From assembly GCF_963666145.1 (NCBI RefSeq), contig NZ_OY762614.1, positions 4,454,501 through 4,518,500 on the forward strand: DNA of 64,000 nucleotides, read 5' to 3'. Made by a program: the position numbers and the translations under genes. The stretch comes from an uncultured Desulfobacter sp. (GTDB taxonomy: Bacteria; Desulfobacterota; Desulfobacteria; Desulfobacterales; Desulfobacteraceae). The notes beneath the pieces are model-generated. The model searched no databases. It saw only the letters and a list, made by a program, of their open reading frames with translations, and had not been told where the DNA came from. The first letter of the stretch is position 1. Each line of letters starts with the position of its first letter. Positions 16,775 to 26,204 of this stretch are shown here, piece by piece.

Positions 16775-19700
16775 TTATTCGGGGGATATCTGTTGGGGAA
16801 AATGGAAAACGGCATGTTGTTTACGGCAATGGACCAGTAATTGTTTGAAACAGCAATGTCGGGCCAGCAGGACGTCTGAATCGGGAAGGAATGAGAAAAA
16901 GGCCTGACTGCCTATGATAATGAGTTTTTTTCTGGCCCGGGTCATGGCCACATTGAGGCGGTTTGGGCTGTTTAAAAATTCGTTGGTCATGTGATCCGGG
17001 TCCGAGGCGGTTAGCCCAAAGAGAATGACGTCCCGCTCGGTACCCTGGATTCGTTCTACTGTGTCCACAAGAAGGAGACAGGCAGGGTCGTGATGGTCTG
17101 CCAAGATTGTTTCCAGCCGTTGGCGGATGGCGTTGTTCTGTGCCCGGTGGGGGGTGATGATTGCCATTTGGTCCGGGGAGAGGCCGTGGCCAAGGAGCAG
17201 ACGGCGGGCCAGTGCCGCCATGAGATCGGCTTCCATATCCGATTGCTGGGCACAGCCCTGATGATCAGTTAAAACAAGCGTAACAGGCTGTTCCGGATTC
17301 AGAATGTCGCTGAGTATTGGGTCGTCCGCTTTTTGAGTGTATATTTCGTCCGGGGCATCCAGGCAAAGCCGTACGTTTTCCACTGAAGGGGCGGGGTGAA
17401 GTCGGCTGTGGTACCAGGTTTTGGATGGAAATTCACAGATTTCTTTGTTCATCCGGTAGGTGGTGTCCAGTGTGGCCTGACACGCTTCAGGATACAAGGC
17501 CTGGATGTTTTCAAGAATGGAGTTGTTCAATTGCAGTCCAGTTTCTTTGTCATCCGGATCCTGTGGATTATAATAGCCCATGACAATGGGCGAAAGCTGG
17601 TGGACATCGCCCAGAAACAAGAAGTTTCCTCTGGCGTAGGCGAGGCTGAGCAGGGCCTGGGGCACCGTAACCTGGGAGGCCTCATCGAAAATCATCCAGT
17701 CAAGGGCCAGGGGAAAGCCCTTGTCTTTGCTGTTGAACAGAGAATAAAATCCGTATCCGGTGGCGCCTAAAATCAGCCAGGACCGGGTCGGTAGATTCCG
17801 AGCATCTTTTGTATATTCTACCTTCATGGCGGCATTGGGCGCGGGTGTCTTGGATTCCGGGGTGTTGTCCTCCCCCCATTTCACGCAATGGCCCGGAAAA
17901 CCATCCGGGAGGTATTGATCCGCCAACTGGACCACTTTTTTCAAGACCGTGTCAATGGCCTGGTGGGTCAGGGCACTGATGCCGATGCGCAGGGGCCTCC
18001 CGGCTTCATGGGCTTCAAGGATCAGGGCGATGATGATCCAGCCGAGCAGGTGGGTTTTTCCCGTGCCCGGCGGGCCCTGGATCATGGCGGTGCGCTGTTG
18101 GAATGGGAGTTTTAGAGCCTGTTGCTGGGAGAGGTTGAGGCCGTGATGATCCCGGGTCAGCCATTCTTCCACCCAGGCTGTTGATGCCGGGGGCTGCCTT
18201 TCCATGGCAGTTCCTGCCAGAAGTTGCTGTAGATGGAGATATTTGCTGTTGGAAAATAGGGTCTGGGCCGCGTGAAGCAGTTTTTCCCGGTTCCAGTCAT
18301 CCATATCTTCTTCAAGGGAGTAGAACAATGATTTATTAAGCGTCTTTCTGCCGGATCGGGAAATTAGCCCGATGCTGCCTGCGCCCATATCATATTCGGC
18401 CATGATCACGGGAAAGCCGTTCTGCAGATCCGTCATGCCATGGGGAACAAGTTTGAGAAAATCCCCCCGGCGGAATTTGGCCGGCAGGGTTTGGTCTGTG
18501 GGGGTAAAAATATTAATAAATCGGCCGGTGTTGTCCAAACGGGTTTGCTGGAATTTCAGGTATCCCAGGGATCTGAACCGCAGCATCCGCTCTTCTAAGG
18601 GCTGTTCCTGGAGCATCATGATATTTGCCGATTTCAGGCGGTGTTCTTCCTGGATAAACGTCGAATAAGGCAATGCTTTTTCATTTCCATTGCTGCTTGA
18701 CGGCCACTCCTTGATCCATTGGCTGTCCAGTTGAGATACTGCGCACTGATACAGTTCTACCATAAGAGCAAGGCGTTTTTGTAACTCGGCTGCAGCCTGA
18801 CCTATATCACTGATGAATCCGTTGTCGTAGTGAAACAGGGACGGTGGTGGTGTGATTGAGGTTCGGCAATTAAAAATGCGGCCCAGTGTAAAAAGGGACG
18901 CTGCGCCCGGTGCAGGCATATAAAAATGGGCGGTCAAGATCTGTTGTATATCTGTCCAGGGGGAGGGCTGGGTTTGGCTGAAAAATTGCACCGATGGTCC
19001 GGGTGCCTCCTTAAGCCATTGATCCAAAGTCGCGGGTGTCTGGGAACCAAAATGGAAGAGATGCGGCCCCTGGCCGGCATGGATACTTTGTTCCCATAAC
19101 TGCTTAAATTCACGTAAAAAAGTTTTTTGGACTGCCTGACGTTCGCTTTTTGTCTCCATGATCCAGACATGTGATTTAATCATTGTTTGGCCGTCTGCAT
19201 CCAGAATATGCCATCCCAGGACCCGGGGCCGGCCGTCCAGAAGATTTTTTTCCAGGTGGATGAAAATGCGCCTGGACAAATTGGCCGGGAAACCGTGGGT
19301 CTTTTGGGTGTGGCAGCGGATGTGGCCCTTTACAAAGGCTTCACACCATCCAATGAGTTTTTTCTGCTGCCCAGGAGAGAGGGGATGGGGCTCTTTTTCA
19401 AAGGCACCGGGGAGCTGTTCAAATGTGTCGCAGCTCAATTGCTGGAGAGCCGCCAGTTCGCCGCTGGTTAATTTGGGCAGCAAGCGGATATCTTCATGGG
19501 CCACGGCCTGGTGGTAGCAGCCGGAAAATCCCGAGCAGCTGGTGCACAGGCTTTGAAGCCTGTACGCAGCATGGGCGGGCAGGCCGGAAAGCACATGACC
19601 AAGGTGAGTCAGAAGGGTAGGCAGGGTTGCAAGGTATGGGGTTAAATTGAATTCATGGATCTGGTATGGATCTGTTTTTTCAGCGTTGTCCAAAAGCGGT

Positions 19701-22579
19701 GGGGTAATAATGAACCCTTTGCCGGAGACACGGGCAGGCAGCTTGTACTGAGCTATAAGCTGTTTTAATGCCATGGCATAAAAGGCCACCTGCCATTTAT
19801 GGTGGTAGCCGGGTCTGCGGCTGCGTTTGATGTCCCCGGCTTCAATGATTGCCTGTTCGCCTTTGCCGACGGAAAGTTTTAAAAGATCCGGGATGCCGAT
19901 TCCTGTGATGTGAGAAAAATTAGGTACTGGTCCATCTGTTTTGAGATAGCACTGGGACAACCAGAATTGCCTGTTTTCTTCTGGATTAATAAGGAGTTGA
20001 GCGATAGTTTTTTTTATCAGCTTAAGGGAAGGGACCCACCGGGGCTCGCCGGTTCTTGCCGGTTCGGGAACCGCCAGGCTGTTCCCCTGTTGTTCAAGGG
20101 CAGACAGCACAGTCTGCTCATGTTGGAGTCCCTGTTCCCGCGCAAGGACCATGATATCATTCTGTTCTTTTACTGGATATGCAAGTCCAAGGTAGGATAG
20201 ACAGAACCTGCGGTCACATTGGCCGTAAAAAAGATAATCACTGACCATGGTGGCGGTTAGAGCGCGGGGGATGGTCTGGTCTGGGCTAAGGCAGGGACGT
20301 TGCCAGACGGGGGCGACAAAGGGTGAATTTTCCGGCATCTTTGCTGTTTGTCTTTCATGGGCCAGTAGGTCGGTTCCGGCTTTCATTTCAAATAGAGATG
20401 CTTTATCGGCTTCCCCATCCATGGGCAATGGTGCGGACAGATTCTCCATATCTCCGGAAATAATATCCGAACCCAATTCAAGATACCGGGCAAAGGTATC
20501 TGCCACCCGTTGATCAAAGAGGAAATCCGCCACCTCTTGGACCATCTGTTTTTTGGGCAGGGTGCGCCAGAAAATACTCAAGGGAATCAGGCTGCGCAGC
20601 ACCCTGAAATGGGTGGAGACCCAGGTGTGGAAGGCCTGCTTTTTTATGGGCAGGTTCAGTTTTTGAAAGTCAATCCAGCGGTCGCATTCTACCCCGATTT
20701 CACTGAAGGCCACGGCCAGGTCCTTATCCTGGAAATGGTCCCGGACAACCCATTCCAGTACCAGGTTGCCGGCGGATCCCAGAAAGGTGCAAAAGTGGAA
20801 CCGTGCCCGGGTCCCCGGGATCACCTCAATGCCGCAGGCCAACTTCACCCGGTGTTCAAAATATGAAAGTTCACTGTTGAATAATTTTCGGGTCCGGGCC
20901 ATAAGGCCGCTGTGTTCGGGAAGGGAACCACTGGCCAGGATACCTCCCATGGCCTGGGCCGTTTCCCAGGAGACATGTGCTCCCAGCCCCACCCAGACCA
21001 GAGCCTTATCATCCTTTCCCATGGCCGGCCGGGCCGTGACCTTACCGGGATCACCCTCGTCAATTTTCAGGATTTTAAGGCGCCGGCCCGAAAGATAGAC
21101 CCGGTCCCCCACATCCATCTGGTCCACAATGGATTGGGGGATGTCAGCAATGGACTCTCTGTCCACTTCAAGGATGTATTCCTTTTCTGTTTCCGGAAAG
21201 TTCCCCCAGATTTTGTAATTCATAACGTAATTCCGGTACTGCCATCCACCCCGGATCAGGCCGGGCCGCCGGGTTCGTCTCAGCCAGCCTTTTTTTTCAA
21301 GGGATTTGAAAATATCCGGCAGCATTTCTTTACGGTCCGGAAACAGATCCTTCATGGCGTTGAGAGAAATTTGCTTTTTTTCGTAGAGGCAGGAGATGAT
21401 CTGCTGGCTCAGCACACTGGGCAGATTTTTGGGGGTAGATACCTCAATTTTTCCCTGGCGGCCCAGTTCCAGCAGGGCAAGAAAGCGTATTACCTGTGTA
21501 CCGGCAGACTCCCCGGCGGTGATGCCCCAGAAATTGATGGACTGCCCCCGGCGGTTGGCCCGGCCGATGCGCTGGAGAAAGGTCGACACCGAGCCCGGGG
21601 GCTGGTAGAGAATCACCGCATCCACATCCCCCACATCAATGCCCAGCTCCAGGGTGGCGGTGGCAATGCACAGGGCATGGGGATTTTTCCGGAACCGGTT
21701 TTCCGCTTTTTTCCTCTCCTTTGCTTTGAGGTTGGAGTAGTGTAACTCGGTGACATGTTGGAATACCCCGTTGCGCCGGACAATGCCCGACAGCCGGTCG
21801 CAGGAAGAACGGCTGTTGCAGAAAACAAGAATTTTTCGATACGACCATTCCCGGTAAAGATCATTGAGCAGGGCGGGCAGCTCGGTATCCTCGTCTTTCA
21901 GATGAAGAAGCCGGGCCTGGATCTGTCTGTCCGCACCGGTTGAGATGGCAACGGCATCGGGTCTGAAATTGAGAAAATCCATGACCCCGGGGATGCCGGC
22001 AATGGTGGCGGACATGGCAATTTTTTGTATGGCTTTACCGGTCCTGCGCGCCAGGCGGGTGAACAGATAAACCAGGTGCCGGCCCCGGTATTGGTGGACC
22101 AGGGGATGGATTTCGTCAATGATTACGGTGCCCACCCGGGCCAAAAAGGCTTTGAGGTCGGCATTGCCGCTGCCCAGCATCACATCCAGGGATTCCGGGG
22201 TGGTGAACATGATGTCCGGCCGCCGGGTGCCACCCTTTTTGATGTCCCCGGTCCGGATGGCCAGGATCAGGTTCAGCCTCTCGGTGATGATAGGCTCAAA
22301 GCGTCGCATGAGATCCTTGGCCAGGGCCCGGGTGGGAATAATGTATAAAACACCATGCGTCCGGCCCGAGATGATGACCCGTTCCAGGGCCGGGGCCAGC
22401 ACGGCCTCGCTTTTACCTGAGCCGGTGGCTGCCTGGACAATGAGATCCCTGCCTGCAAGGATGGGGGCGATGGCCTCAATCTGGACCGGGCGCAGACCTG
22501 GAAAGGCTCCATAAAAGGGGCGGAAGGTGTTGGGCAGCCTTAAAAGGGGATCAAGCCGGAGATCTGTTCCCTGAAGCAT
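16775..22579 (-). CDS. Giant Lhr-like helicase / Cys-rich RecB-like nuclease / Dna2-like helicase
   Basis: A 1934-aa protein joining two motors and a nuclease. Residues 1-700: an SF2 Lhr-like helicase with ATGSGKS (51-57), DEIH (155-158), SAT (190-192) and QRIGRANRRG (336-345). Residues 775-1025: a PD-(D/E)xK nuclease of RecB/Cas4/TM0106 type, with D898, E913, DxK (D916, K918) and Q930. Cysteines C788, C793, C1012, C1015 and C1021 flank it, as in the [4Fe-4S] nucleases Dna2, AddB and Cas4. Residues 1100-1190: an RNase-H-like fold with weak motifs. Residues 1470-1900: an SF1 Dna2/Upf1-like helicase with GPPGTGKT (1502-1509), DEAS (1632-1635), QGTERD (1845-1850) and NVAMTRARKK. Cytoplasmic DNA or RNA processing is expected. 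It is the last gene of a four-gene operon, 5 bases after the previous stop. Confidence 0.9.
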   Translation of the reverse strand: MLQGTDLRLDPLLRLPNTFRPFYGAFPGLRPVQIEAIAPILAGRDLIVQAATGSGKSEAVLAPALERVIISGRTHGVLYIIPTRALAKDLMRRFEPIITERLNLILAIRTGDIKKGGTRRPDIMFTTPESLDVMLGSGNADLKAFLARVGTVIIDEIHPLVHQYRGRHLVYLFTRLARRTGKAIQKIAMSATIAGIPGVMDFLNFRPDAVAISTGADRQIQARLLHLKDEDTELPALLNDLYREWSYRKILVFCNSRSSCDRLSGIVRRNGVFQHVTELHYSNLKAKERKKAENRFRKNPHALCIATATLELGIDVGDVDAVILYQPPGSVSTFLQRIGRANRRGQSINFWGITAGESAGTQVIRFLALLELGRQGKIEVSTPKNLPSVLSQQIISCLYEKKQISLNAMKDLFPDRKEMLPDIFKSLEKKGWLRRTRRPGLIRGGWQYRNYVMNYKIWGNFPETEKEYILEVDRESIADIPQSIVDQMDVGDRVYLSGRRLKILKIDEGDPGKVTARPAMGKDDKALVWVGLGAHVSWETAQAMGGILASGSLPEHSGLMARTRKLFNSELSYFEHRVKLACGIEVIPGTRARFHFCTFLGSAGNLVLEWVVRDHFQDKDLAVAFSEIGVECDRWIDFQKLNLPIKKQAFHTWVSTHFRVLRSLIPLSIFWRTLPKKQMVQEVADFLFDQRVADTFARYLELGSDIISGDMENLSAPLPMDGEADKASLFEMKAGTDLLAHERQTAKMPENSPFVAPVWQRPCLSPDQTIPRALTATMVSDYLFYGQCDRRFCLSYLGLAYPVKEQNDIMVLAREQGLQHEQTVLSALEQQGNSLAVPEPARTGEPRWVPSLKLIKKTIAQLLINPEENRQFWLSQCYLKTDGPVPNFSHITGIGIPDLLKLSVGKGEQAIIEAGDIKRSRRPGYHHKWQVAFYAMALKQLIAQYKLPARVSGKGFIITPPLLDNAEKTDPYQIHEFNLTPYLATLPTLLTHLGHVLSGLPAHAAYRLQSLCTSCSGFSGCYHQAVAHEDIRLLPKLTSGELAALQQLSCDTFEQLPGAFEKEPHPLSPGQQKKLIGWCEAFVKGHIRCHTQKTHGFPANLSRRIFIHLEKNLLDGRPRVLGWHILDADGQTMIKSHVWIMETKSERQAVQKTFLREFKQLWEQSIHAGQGPHLFHFGSQTPATLDQWLKEAPGPSVQFFSQTQPSPWTDIQQILTAHFYMPAPGAASLFTLGRIFNCRTSITPPPSLFHYDNGFISDIGQAAAELQKRLALMVELYQCAVSQLDSQWIKEWPSSSNGNEKALPYSTFIQEEHRLKSANIMMLQEQPLEERMLRFRSLGYLKFQQTRLDNTGRFINIFTPTDQTLPAKFRRGDFLKLVPHGMTDLQNGFPVIMAEYDMGAGSIGLISRSGRKTLNKSLFYSLEEDMDDWNREKLLHAAQTLFSNSKYLHLQQLLAGTAMERQPPASTAWVEEWLTRDHHGLNLSQQQALKLPFQQRTAMIQGPPGTGKTHLLGWIIIALILEAHEAGRPLRIGISALTHQAIDTVLKKVVQLADQYLPDGFPGHCVKWGEDNTPESKTPAPNAAMKVEYTKDARNLPTRSWLILGATGYGFYSLFNSKDKGFPLALDWMIFDEASQVTVPQALLSLAYARGNFLFLGDVHQLSPIVMGYYNPQDPDDKETGLQLNNSILENIQALYPEACQATLDTTYRMNKEICEFPSKTWYHSRLHPAPSVENVRLCLDAPDEIYTQKADDPILSDILNPEQPVTLVLTDHQGCAQQSDMEADLMAALARRLLLGHGLSPDQMAIITPHRAQNNAIRQRLETILADHHDPACLLLVDTVERIQGTERDVILFGLTASDPDHMTNEFLNSPNRLNVAMTRARKKLIIIGSQAFFSFLPDSDVLLARHCCFKQLLVHCRKQHAVFHFPQQISPE

Positions 22580-22584
22580 GGGGA

Positions 22585-23841
22585 TCAGGCGAAGTCTTTC
22601 TGCTGTTCCAGGTCCAGATGGTTGACCAATAGCCTTAATTTCATCCTGGATTCGGCACCTTTATTTTTGGAGAGGAGCTGCCTCATTTCCCGGGCCGGTT
22701 TTTCGGATTCCGGCTCCCAGCCATAGGCCCGGCCGTGGAGGATTTTAAGTTTGGCCATGAGCACCTCCCATTCATCCGGTGACAGGTCCTGGAGAGAATG
22801 AATATTAATATTTTTCCAGGCCTTGTGAAAGTTACGGGCAAAACAGGGAATATCTTCGATTGGCCGGTCGGTTTTCCGTCGTCCGCCGGGCTTGCGGGTC
22901 CGGTCCCAGAGTTCGGATTCAACCAGGGTAAAAAAATCGTGGGTAAAGGCAAATACCGGGTAAAATCCAGGGGCCGGCCTGTTCGGGCAGAAGATTTCAT
23001 GGAGGAGATCATAGCTTTTGCTGCGACTGGTGATATGGGTCTGGCCGATGGATTCCCCTTCATCGAACAGCAGGGCCCATCCCCGGTATCCCATCTTTTT
23101 GAATAACCCGGCCAATCCCTTTACCATTGCCAGATATTCCCTGGGTTCCCGGCAGACCAGAGAATGGCCTTTGTAAAAAGGCACTTCCCGGTAGTGGAAG
23201 ACTGCGGCCAGCTTATGGGCCGGGATCTCTTTGCCCATCAGGGCGTTTTTCAGGGTCCAGGCAAAGGATCTGGGCTGGAACCGGGCATGCTTTTTTAGGT
23301 TTCGTTTGTTGGCAGCAATTTCCATGTTTTTGTGGGCCATGGCCGCCAGGATGGCACGGAATCTGTGGGGCATATCCCCGGGGATGAAATCATTGATGGA
23401 TTTGTCCTGGTTTTTCGGCCGGGCCAGCCATTGGGCGGCGAATTGCTTCCACACTTGTGCCGGGCCGGCTTCCCCATTGGGAAAGACCATGGCCCCCATC
23501 AGTGCGCGGTAGACTGCTTTAAAATCGTGAAAAGGAATTTGCCGCGGGTCCAGGTTGATATAGCTGACCACAAAATTATGTGCCAGCGCCCGTTGTTTCA
23601 GATAGGTCAGGCTGTGAGATTTGCCCTGGCCGTATGCGCCGCAGACGCAGAGGTGGTGGGGTGTTCCCTTGTCCAGGGCTGCAGCGCCCCGGTCAAAGAG
23701 CTGGTTGAGTTTTTCCTCCCCCGAGGTGAGCCATTGGACCCCCAGGGGATCAAACAAGCCTTCCCTGAGGCGCTCCACTGCCCGACGCAGATAAAAATTT
23801 GGGGTGCCGTTGATCTGATCGTTAAATGCCGTTTCATCCAT
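22585..23841 (-). CDS. BrxD/DUF2791-like P-loop ATPase (second copy)
   Basis: A 418-aa protein. Walker A is GAYGQGKS (68-75) and Walker B WALLFDEGE (255-263), followed by a sensor-like segment (YPVFAFTHDFF). The opening (YLRRAVERLREGLFDPLGVQWLTSGEEKL) and the GxYGxGKSH motif are those of DUF2791 ATPases such as BrxD. These work with Lhr-like helicases in BREX types 2/3 and in some Ter-linked loci. It differs strongly from the ATPase encoded just upstream, so the pair may form a hetero-oligomer. The gap to the helicase gene is 5 bases. A role in loading or gating the helicase-nuclease is inferred, not shown. Confidence 0.8.
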   Translation of the reverse strand: MDETAFNDQINGTPNFYLRRAVERLREGLFDPLGVQWLTSGEEKLNQLFDRGAAALDKGTPHHLCVCGAYGQGKSHSLTYLKQRALAHNFVVSYINLDPRQIPFHDFKAVYRALMGAMVFPNGEAGPAQVWKQFAAQWLARPKNQDKSINDFIPGDMPHRFRAILAAMAHKNMEIAANKRNLKKHARFQPRSFAWTLKNALMGKEIPAHKLAAVFHYREVPFYKGHSLVCREPREYLAMVKGLAGLFKKMGYRGWALLFDEGESIGQTHITSRSKSYDLLHEIFCPNRPAPGFYPVFAFTHDFFTLVESELWDRTRKPGGRRKTDRPIEDIPCFARNFHKAWKNINIHSLQDLSPDEWEVLMAKLKILHGRAYGWEPESEKPAREMRQLLSKNKGAESRMKLRLLVNHLDLEQQKDFA

Positions 23842-23870
23842 GGTATTGATCCCGGTTTAAGCGTCCAACT

Positions 23871-25184
23871 TTAATTGTCCCAGCTGGGCTGCATCTGTTT
23901 GATCTTTTCTTCTTCCATCTCTTTTCGGGTCTCGACCATCTGCCGGGCCATGTCCATCTCCTCTGGCGCCTGGCCTTGTTCGGCCAAATCCATGACTCCG
24001 ATGAGCTGTTTGATGAACAGCCGCACTTCGCTGATCACCCCCATCTTTTTCTGGCCTGTGCAGATATCCTCTATAACCTTGTCCGTGATTATCTCTTGGG
24101 GGGACCAGCGGTAGGCAACGCCGTGCAATGCCAGCAGGCACCGGCCCAGGTCCACCAGTTCACGGGTTTGAAGCGGCGTCTGGTGGATATCCACAAGGAC
24201 GCCCCGGTAGTTGAGGCGTTTGGTGTCGCCCATTGACGCGCCGATGGACCGCACCCGGCTCCATAGGGCGTCGTAGGATTTAAATCCTTTTTCAGATACC
24301 AGAACATCCGGGATGATGGAAAAAAAGATGTGAAGGTATTGGGCGGTCTCACTGTTGTCGATGAACAGGCGAATGTTTTCGTAAGCCGCATTGCGCACCG
24401 AAGCGCTCATGGCGACCACCGTCTCCATCTCGTCCATGAGCAGGATCAACCCCTGGTGGCCGAACCGCCGTAAAAACAGGATCAATGAATTAATCAGCTG
24501 CCGTGCATTGGCCTTGGTCAGGTATTCGTAAATCTGGAAGGGTTTGAGTTCCCGCTTGGTGACCTTGCCGCCGTCAAACCAGTGCATAAGGATTTCCCGG
24601 TCCGCCTTGCGGCTCTCTTCATCCTCTCCTTCCGCCAGAGGCGTAAACCGGTTGCTTACCAAGGCGGCCAGTGCATTGGCAAAATTGATATCCATGTCCG
24701 GAATATCCCTGAGGTCTTCGGCCAGGGCCGCGCATTTTTCTGTGGCGGCTTTGGCTTTGGCATTTTTGAATTCCGTTGACAGAGAGTCCAACCAGGCGGC
24801 CAGCAGATCCCTGATACCCACGCCGTCAAAATTGCCCTGGAGCTGACGGACAATGGACTGGTAAACGGTTTCAAATTTGTGGATGGGGACATCCCGGGTT
24901 AAGACCACAAAGGAGACGGCAAATCCTTTTTCCAGAGCCAGGTGCCGGATTACGGACATGAAATGGGTTTTACCGTCGCCGTAATCCCCGCTGATGAAAC
25001 GCACTTTGGCCCCGCCCTGGGCAATGTAATGCTCAAGATCGTCTTCAATATAGGAGATCCATTTTTGTCGGCCCACGGTGAATACAGGTACATATTCCAC
25101 AGGTACGCTGCCTTTGCGCAACTCTTCGATGATGGACCTTGCCTGGAAGGGTTTGAATTCTTTGAGGGCATCCAATGATATCAT
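23871..25184 (-). CDS. BrxD/DUF2791-like P-loop ATPase (first copy)
   Basis: A 437-aa protein with Walker A GDYGDGKT (66-73) preceded by the RFIS strand, and Walker B LILLMDEME (246-254). The first residues (QARSIIEELRKGSVP, then YIEDDLEHYIAQGGAKVRFISGDYGDGKTHF) are close in style to BrxD-type ATP-binding proteins. The C-terminal part includes RGVLVDIHQTPL, SPQEIITDKVIEDI and a helical tail. It lies 14 bases after the small upstream gene and 29 bases before the second ATPase gene. ATG at 25184 has AAGGA about 11 bases upstream. BREX-type function is inferred from family only. Confidence 0.82.
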   Translation of the reverse strand: MISLDALKEFKPFQARSIIEELRKGSVPVEYVPVFTVGRQKWISYIEDDLEHYIAQGGAKVRFISGDYGDGKTHFMSVIRHLALEKGFAVSFVVLTRDVPIHKFETVYQSIVRQLQGNFDGVGIRDLLAAWLDSLSTEFKNAKAKAATEKCAALAEDLRDIPDMDINFANALAALVSNRFTPLAEGEDEESRKADREILMHWFDGGKVTKRELKPFQIYEYLTKANARQLINSLILFLRRFGHQGLILLMDEMETVVAMSASVRNAAYENIRLFIDNSETAQYLHIFFSIIPDVLVSEKGFKSYDALWSRVRSIGASMGDTKRLNYRGVLVDIHQTPLQTRELVDLGRCLLALHGVAYRWSPQEIITDKVIEDICTGQKKMGVISEVRLFIKQLIGVMDLAEQGQAPEEMDMARQMVETRKEMEEEKIKQMQPSWDN

Positions 25185-25198
25185 GACCGAAAGATCCT

Positions 25199-26035
25199 TT
25201 AAGATTTATGAAAAGAGATGGCAGTGATCTGACGCAGTTCCCCTTGGGTATCCAGGAGCCACAGCGCTTTGTTCCGCCCCGGGGTGAGTTGTAGTTCGTA
25301 CCCGTCCGAGGTGCCGCCGATGCCCGCCTCGTAGTACCGCCACAGATCCACGGAAAACTGGTCCTGGCTGTAGCCTTTGAATTTTCCCTTGTCCATGTTT
25401 TGGAAAAAGGTTTTGGACTGCAAAGAGATGACATAGGCCAGGTAGAATTGCTGCATGGGCACAGGCCGACCGGCGGGCTGGTCCTCTTTTTCAAGCAGTT
25501 CCAGATAGACCTGGCATAGGGCGTCAATAAATTGCTGGGGATCATAGGGCTTATCGTACAATTGTTTTTTCAGCCGGACCACCATGGTCATGATCCGCCG
25601 GGGATCAATGGATTTGAGTACCTTTTTGTTGATCTTGGTAGAGCGGTCGGCAAAATCAATTTCTCCGGTGATACCCTTTAAAACCGTGAACCTGGGAAAA
25701 TCCATTTGTATTTCAAGCCCGGCTTCTTCGCATTTTTGGGTCAAATCCTGGATGAGGTCCATTCGGTACTGGGCCACCTTTTCATCGGCATAGGCACCCA
25801 ATGTTTCAAATACCGGCGTGCAGCTTGCCAGGGCTTCGTCTTCGCAAATATCTTTGGCCAGTTTGCTTTTAAGCAGTTCATCCAGCTGGAGAAAGTCATC
25901 CCTTTCTGCACACCGGATACATTGTTTAATTAATTCGGCTTTTTTTTGTCTTTGGTTTAGATCCCTCTGAAAGGGTTGGATAATCTGCTTTAAATCCTCT
26001 TGGATATCTCCAAGAAATTCTTTTGTTTTCGGCAT
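25199..26035 (-). CDS. Unrecognised first protein of the helicase-nuclease operon
   Basis: About 278 aa from ATG 26035, chosen over the upstream in-frame ATG (26122) because AGAGGA lies 6 bases before it and the extra 29 residues are basic and unlike a protein start. I recognise no family. The N-terminal half is helical and charged, with a CIRCAERDD segment. The middle has strands with RFTVLKGITGEIDFADRS, and the C-terminal part is Tyr/Trp-rich (DLWRYYEAG, ALWLLDTQGELRQI). No catalytic motif, signal peptide or membrane span is seen. As first gene it could be the recognition or scaffold subunit for the two ATPases; this is inference from position only. Confidence 0.65.
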   Translation of the reverse strand: MPKTKEFLGDIQEDLKQIIQPFQRDLNQRQKKAELIKQCIRCAERDDFLQLDELLKSKLAKDICEDEALASCTPVFETLGAYADEKVAQYRMDLIQDLTQKCEEAGLEIQMDFPRFTVLKGITGEIDFADRSTKINKKVLKSIDPRRIMTMVVRLKKQLYDKPYDPQQFIDALCQVYLELLEKEDQPAGRPVPMQQFYLAYVISLQSKTFFQNMDKGKFKGYSQDQFSVDLWRYYEAGIGGTSDGYELQLTPGRNKALWLLDTQGELRQITAISFHKS

Positions 26036-26127
26036 TTGATTCCTCTTTTTTTGAATTTTAAATGGTCCTTTTCTACACCGGTGCGACAAAAATTTCAATG
26101 GATAGGGTTTTACCGCTATCATTGCTG

Positions 26128-26178
26128 TTGAAACCTGTTATGCATTGATTTATAACCAGGTATATTTTAAACGGTAAA
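26128..26178. promoter_or_regulatory. Overlapping divergent promoters of the helicase-nuclease operon and the small gene
   Basis: Rightward: TTGAAA (26128-26133), 17 bases, TATAAC (26151-26156). Leftward: TTTACC (26178-26173), 18 bases, TATAAA (26154-26149). The two -10 boxes share bases, so polymerase could occupy only one at a time. This is motif reading; no start site is known. Confidence 0.45.
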
Positions 26179-26204
26179 TATTTAAAATGATGGATAATTA
26201 AGTA

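Noticed and set aside
16669..16815. Upstream start for the HATPase-like gene
   Set aside because: Would overlap the helicase coding end and lacks a ribosome site; the ATG at 16668 has GGAG.
20912..21745. 277-aa plus-strand frame inside the giant helicase gene
   Set aside because: Antisense shadow of strongly conserved Lhr-like motifs in a GC-rich gene; no start signal.
16775..26035. Calling the operon a BREX or DISARM system
   Set aside because: PglX, PglZ, BrxL and DISARM methylase or PLD genes are absent, so a known system name would overstate the evidence.
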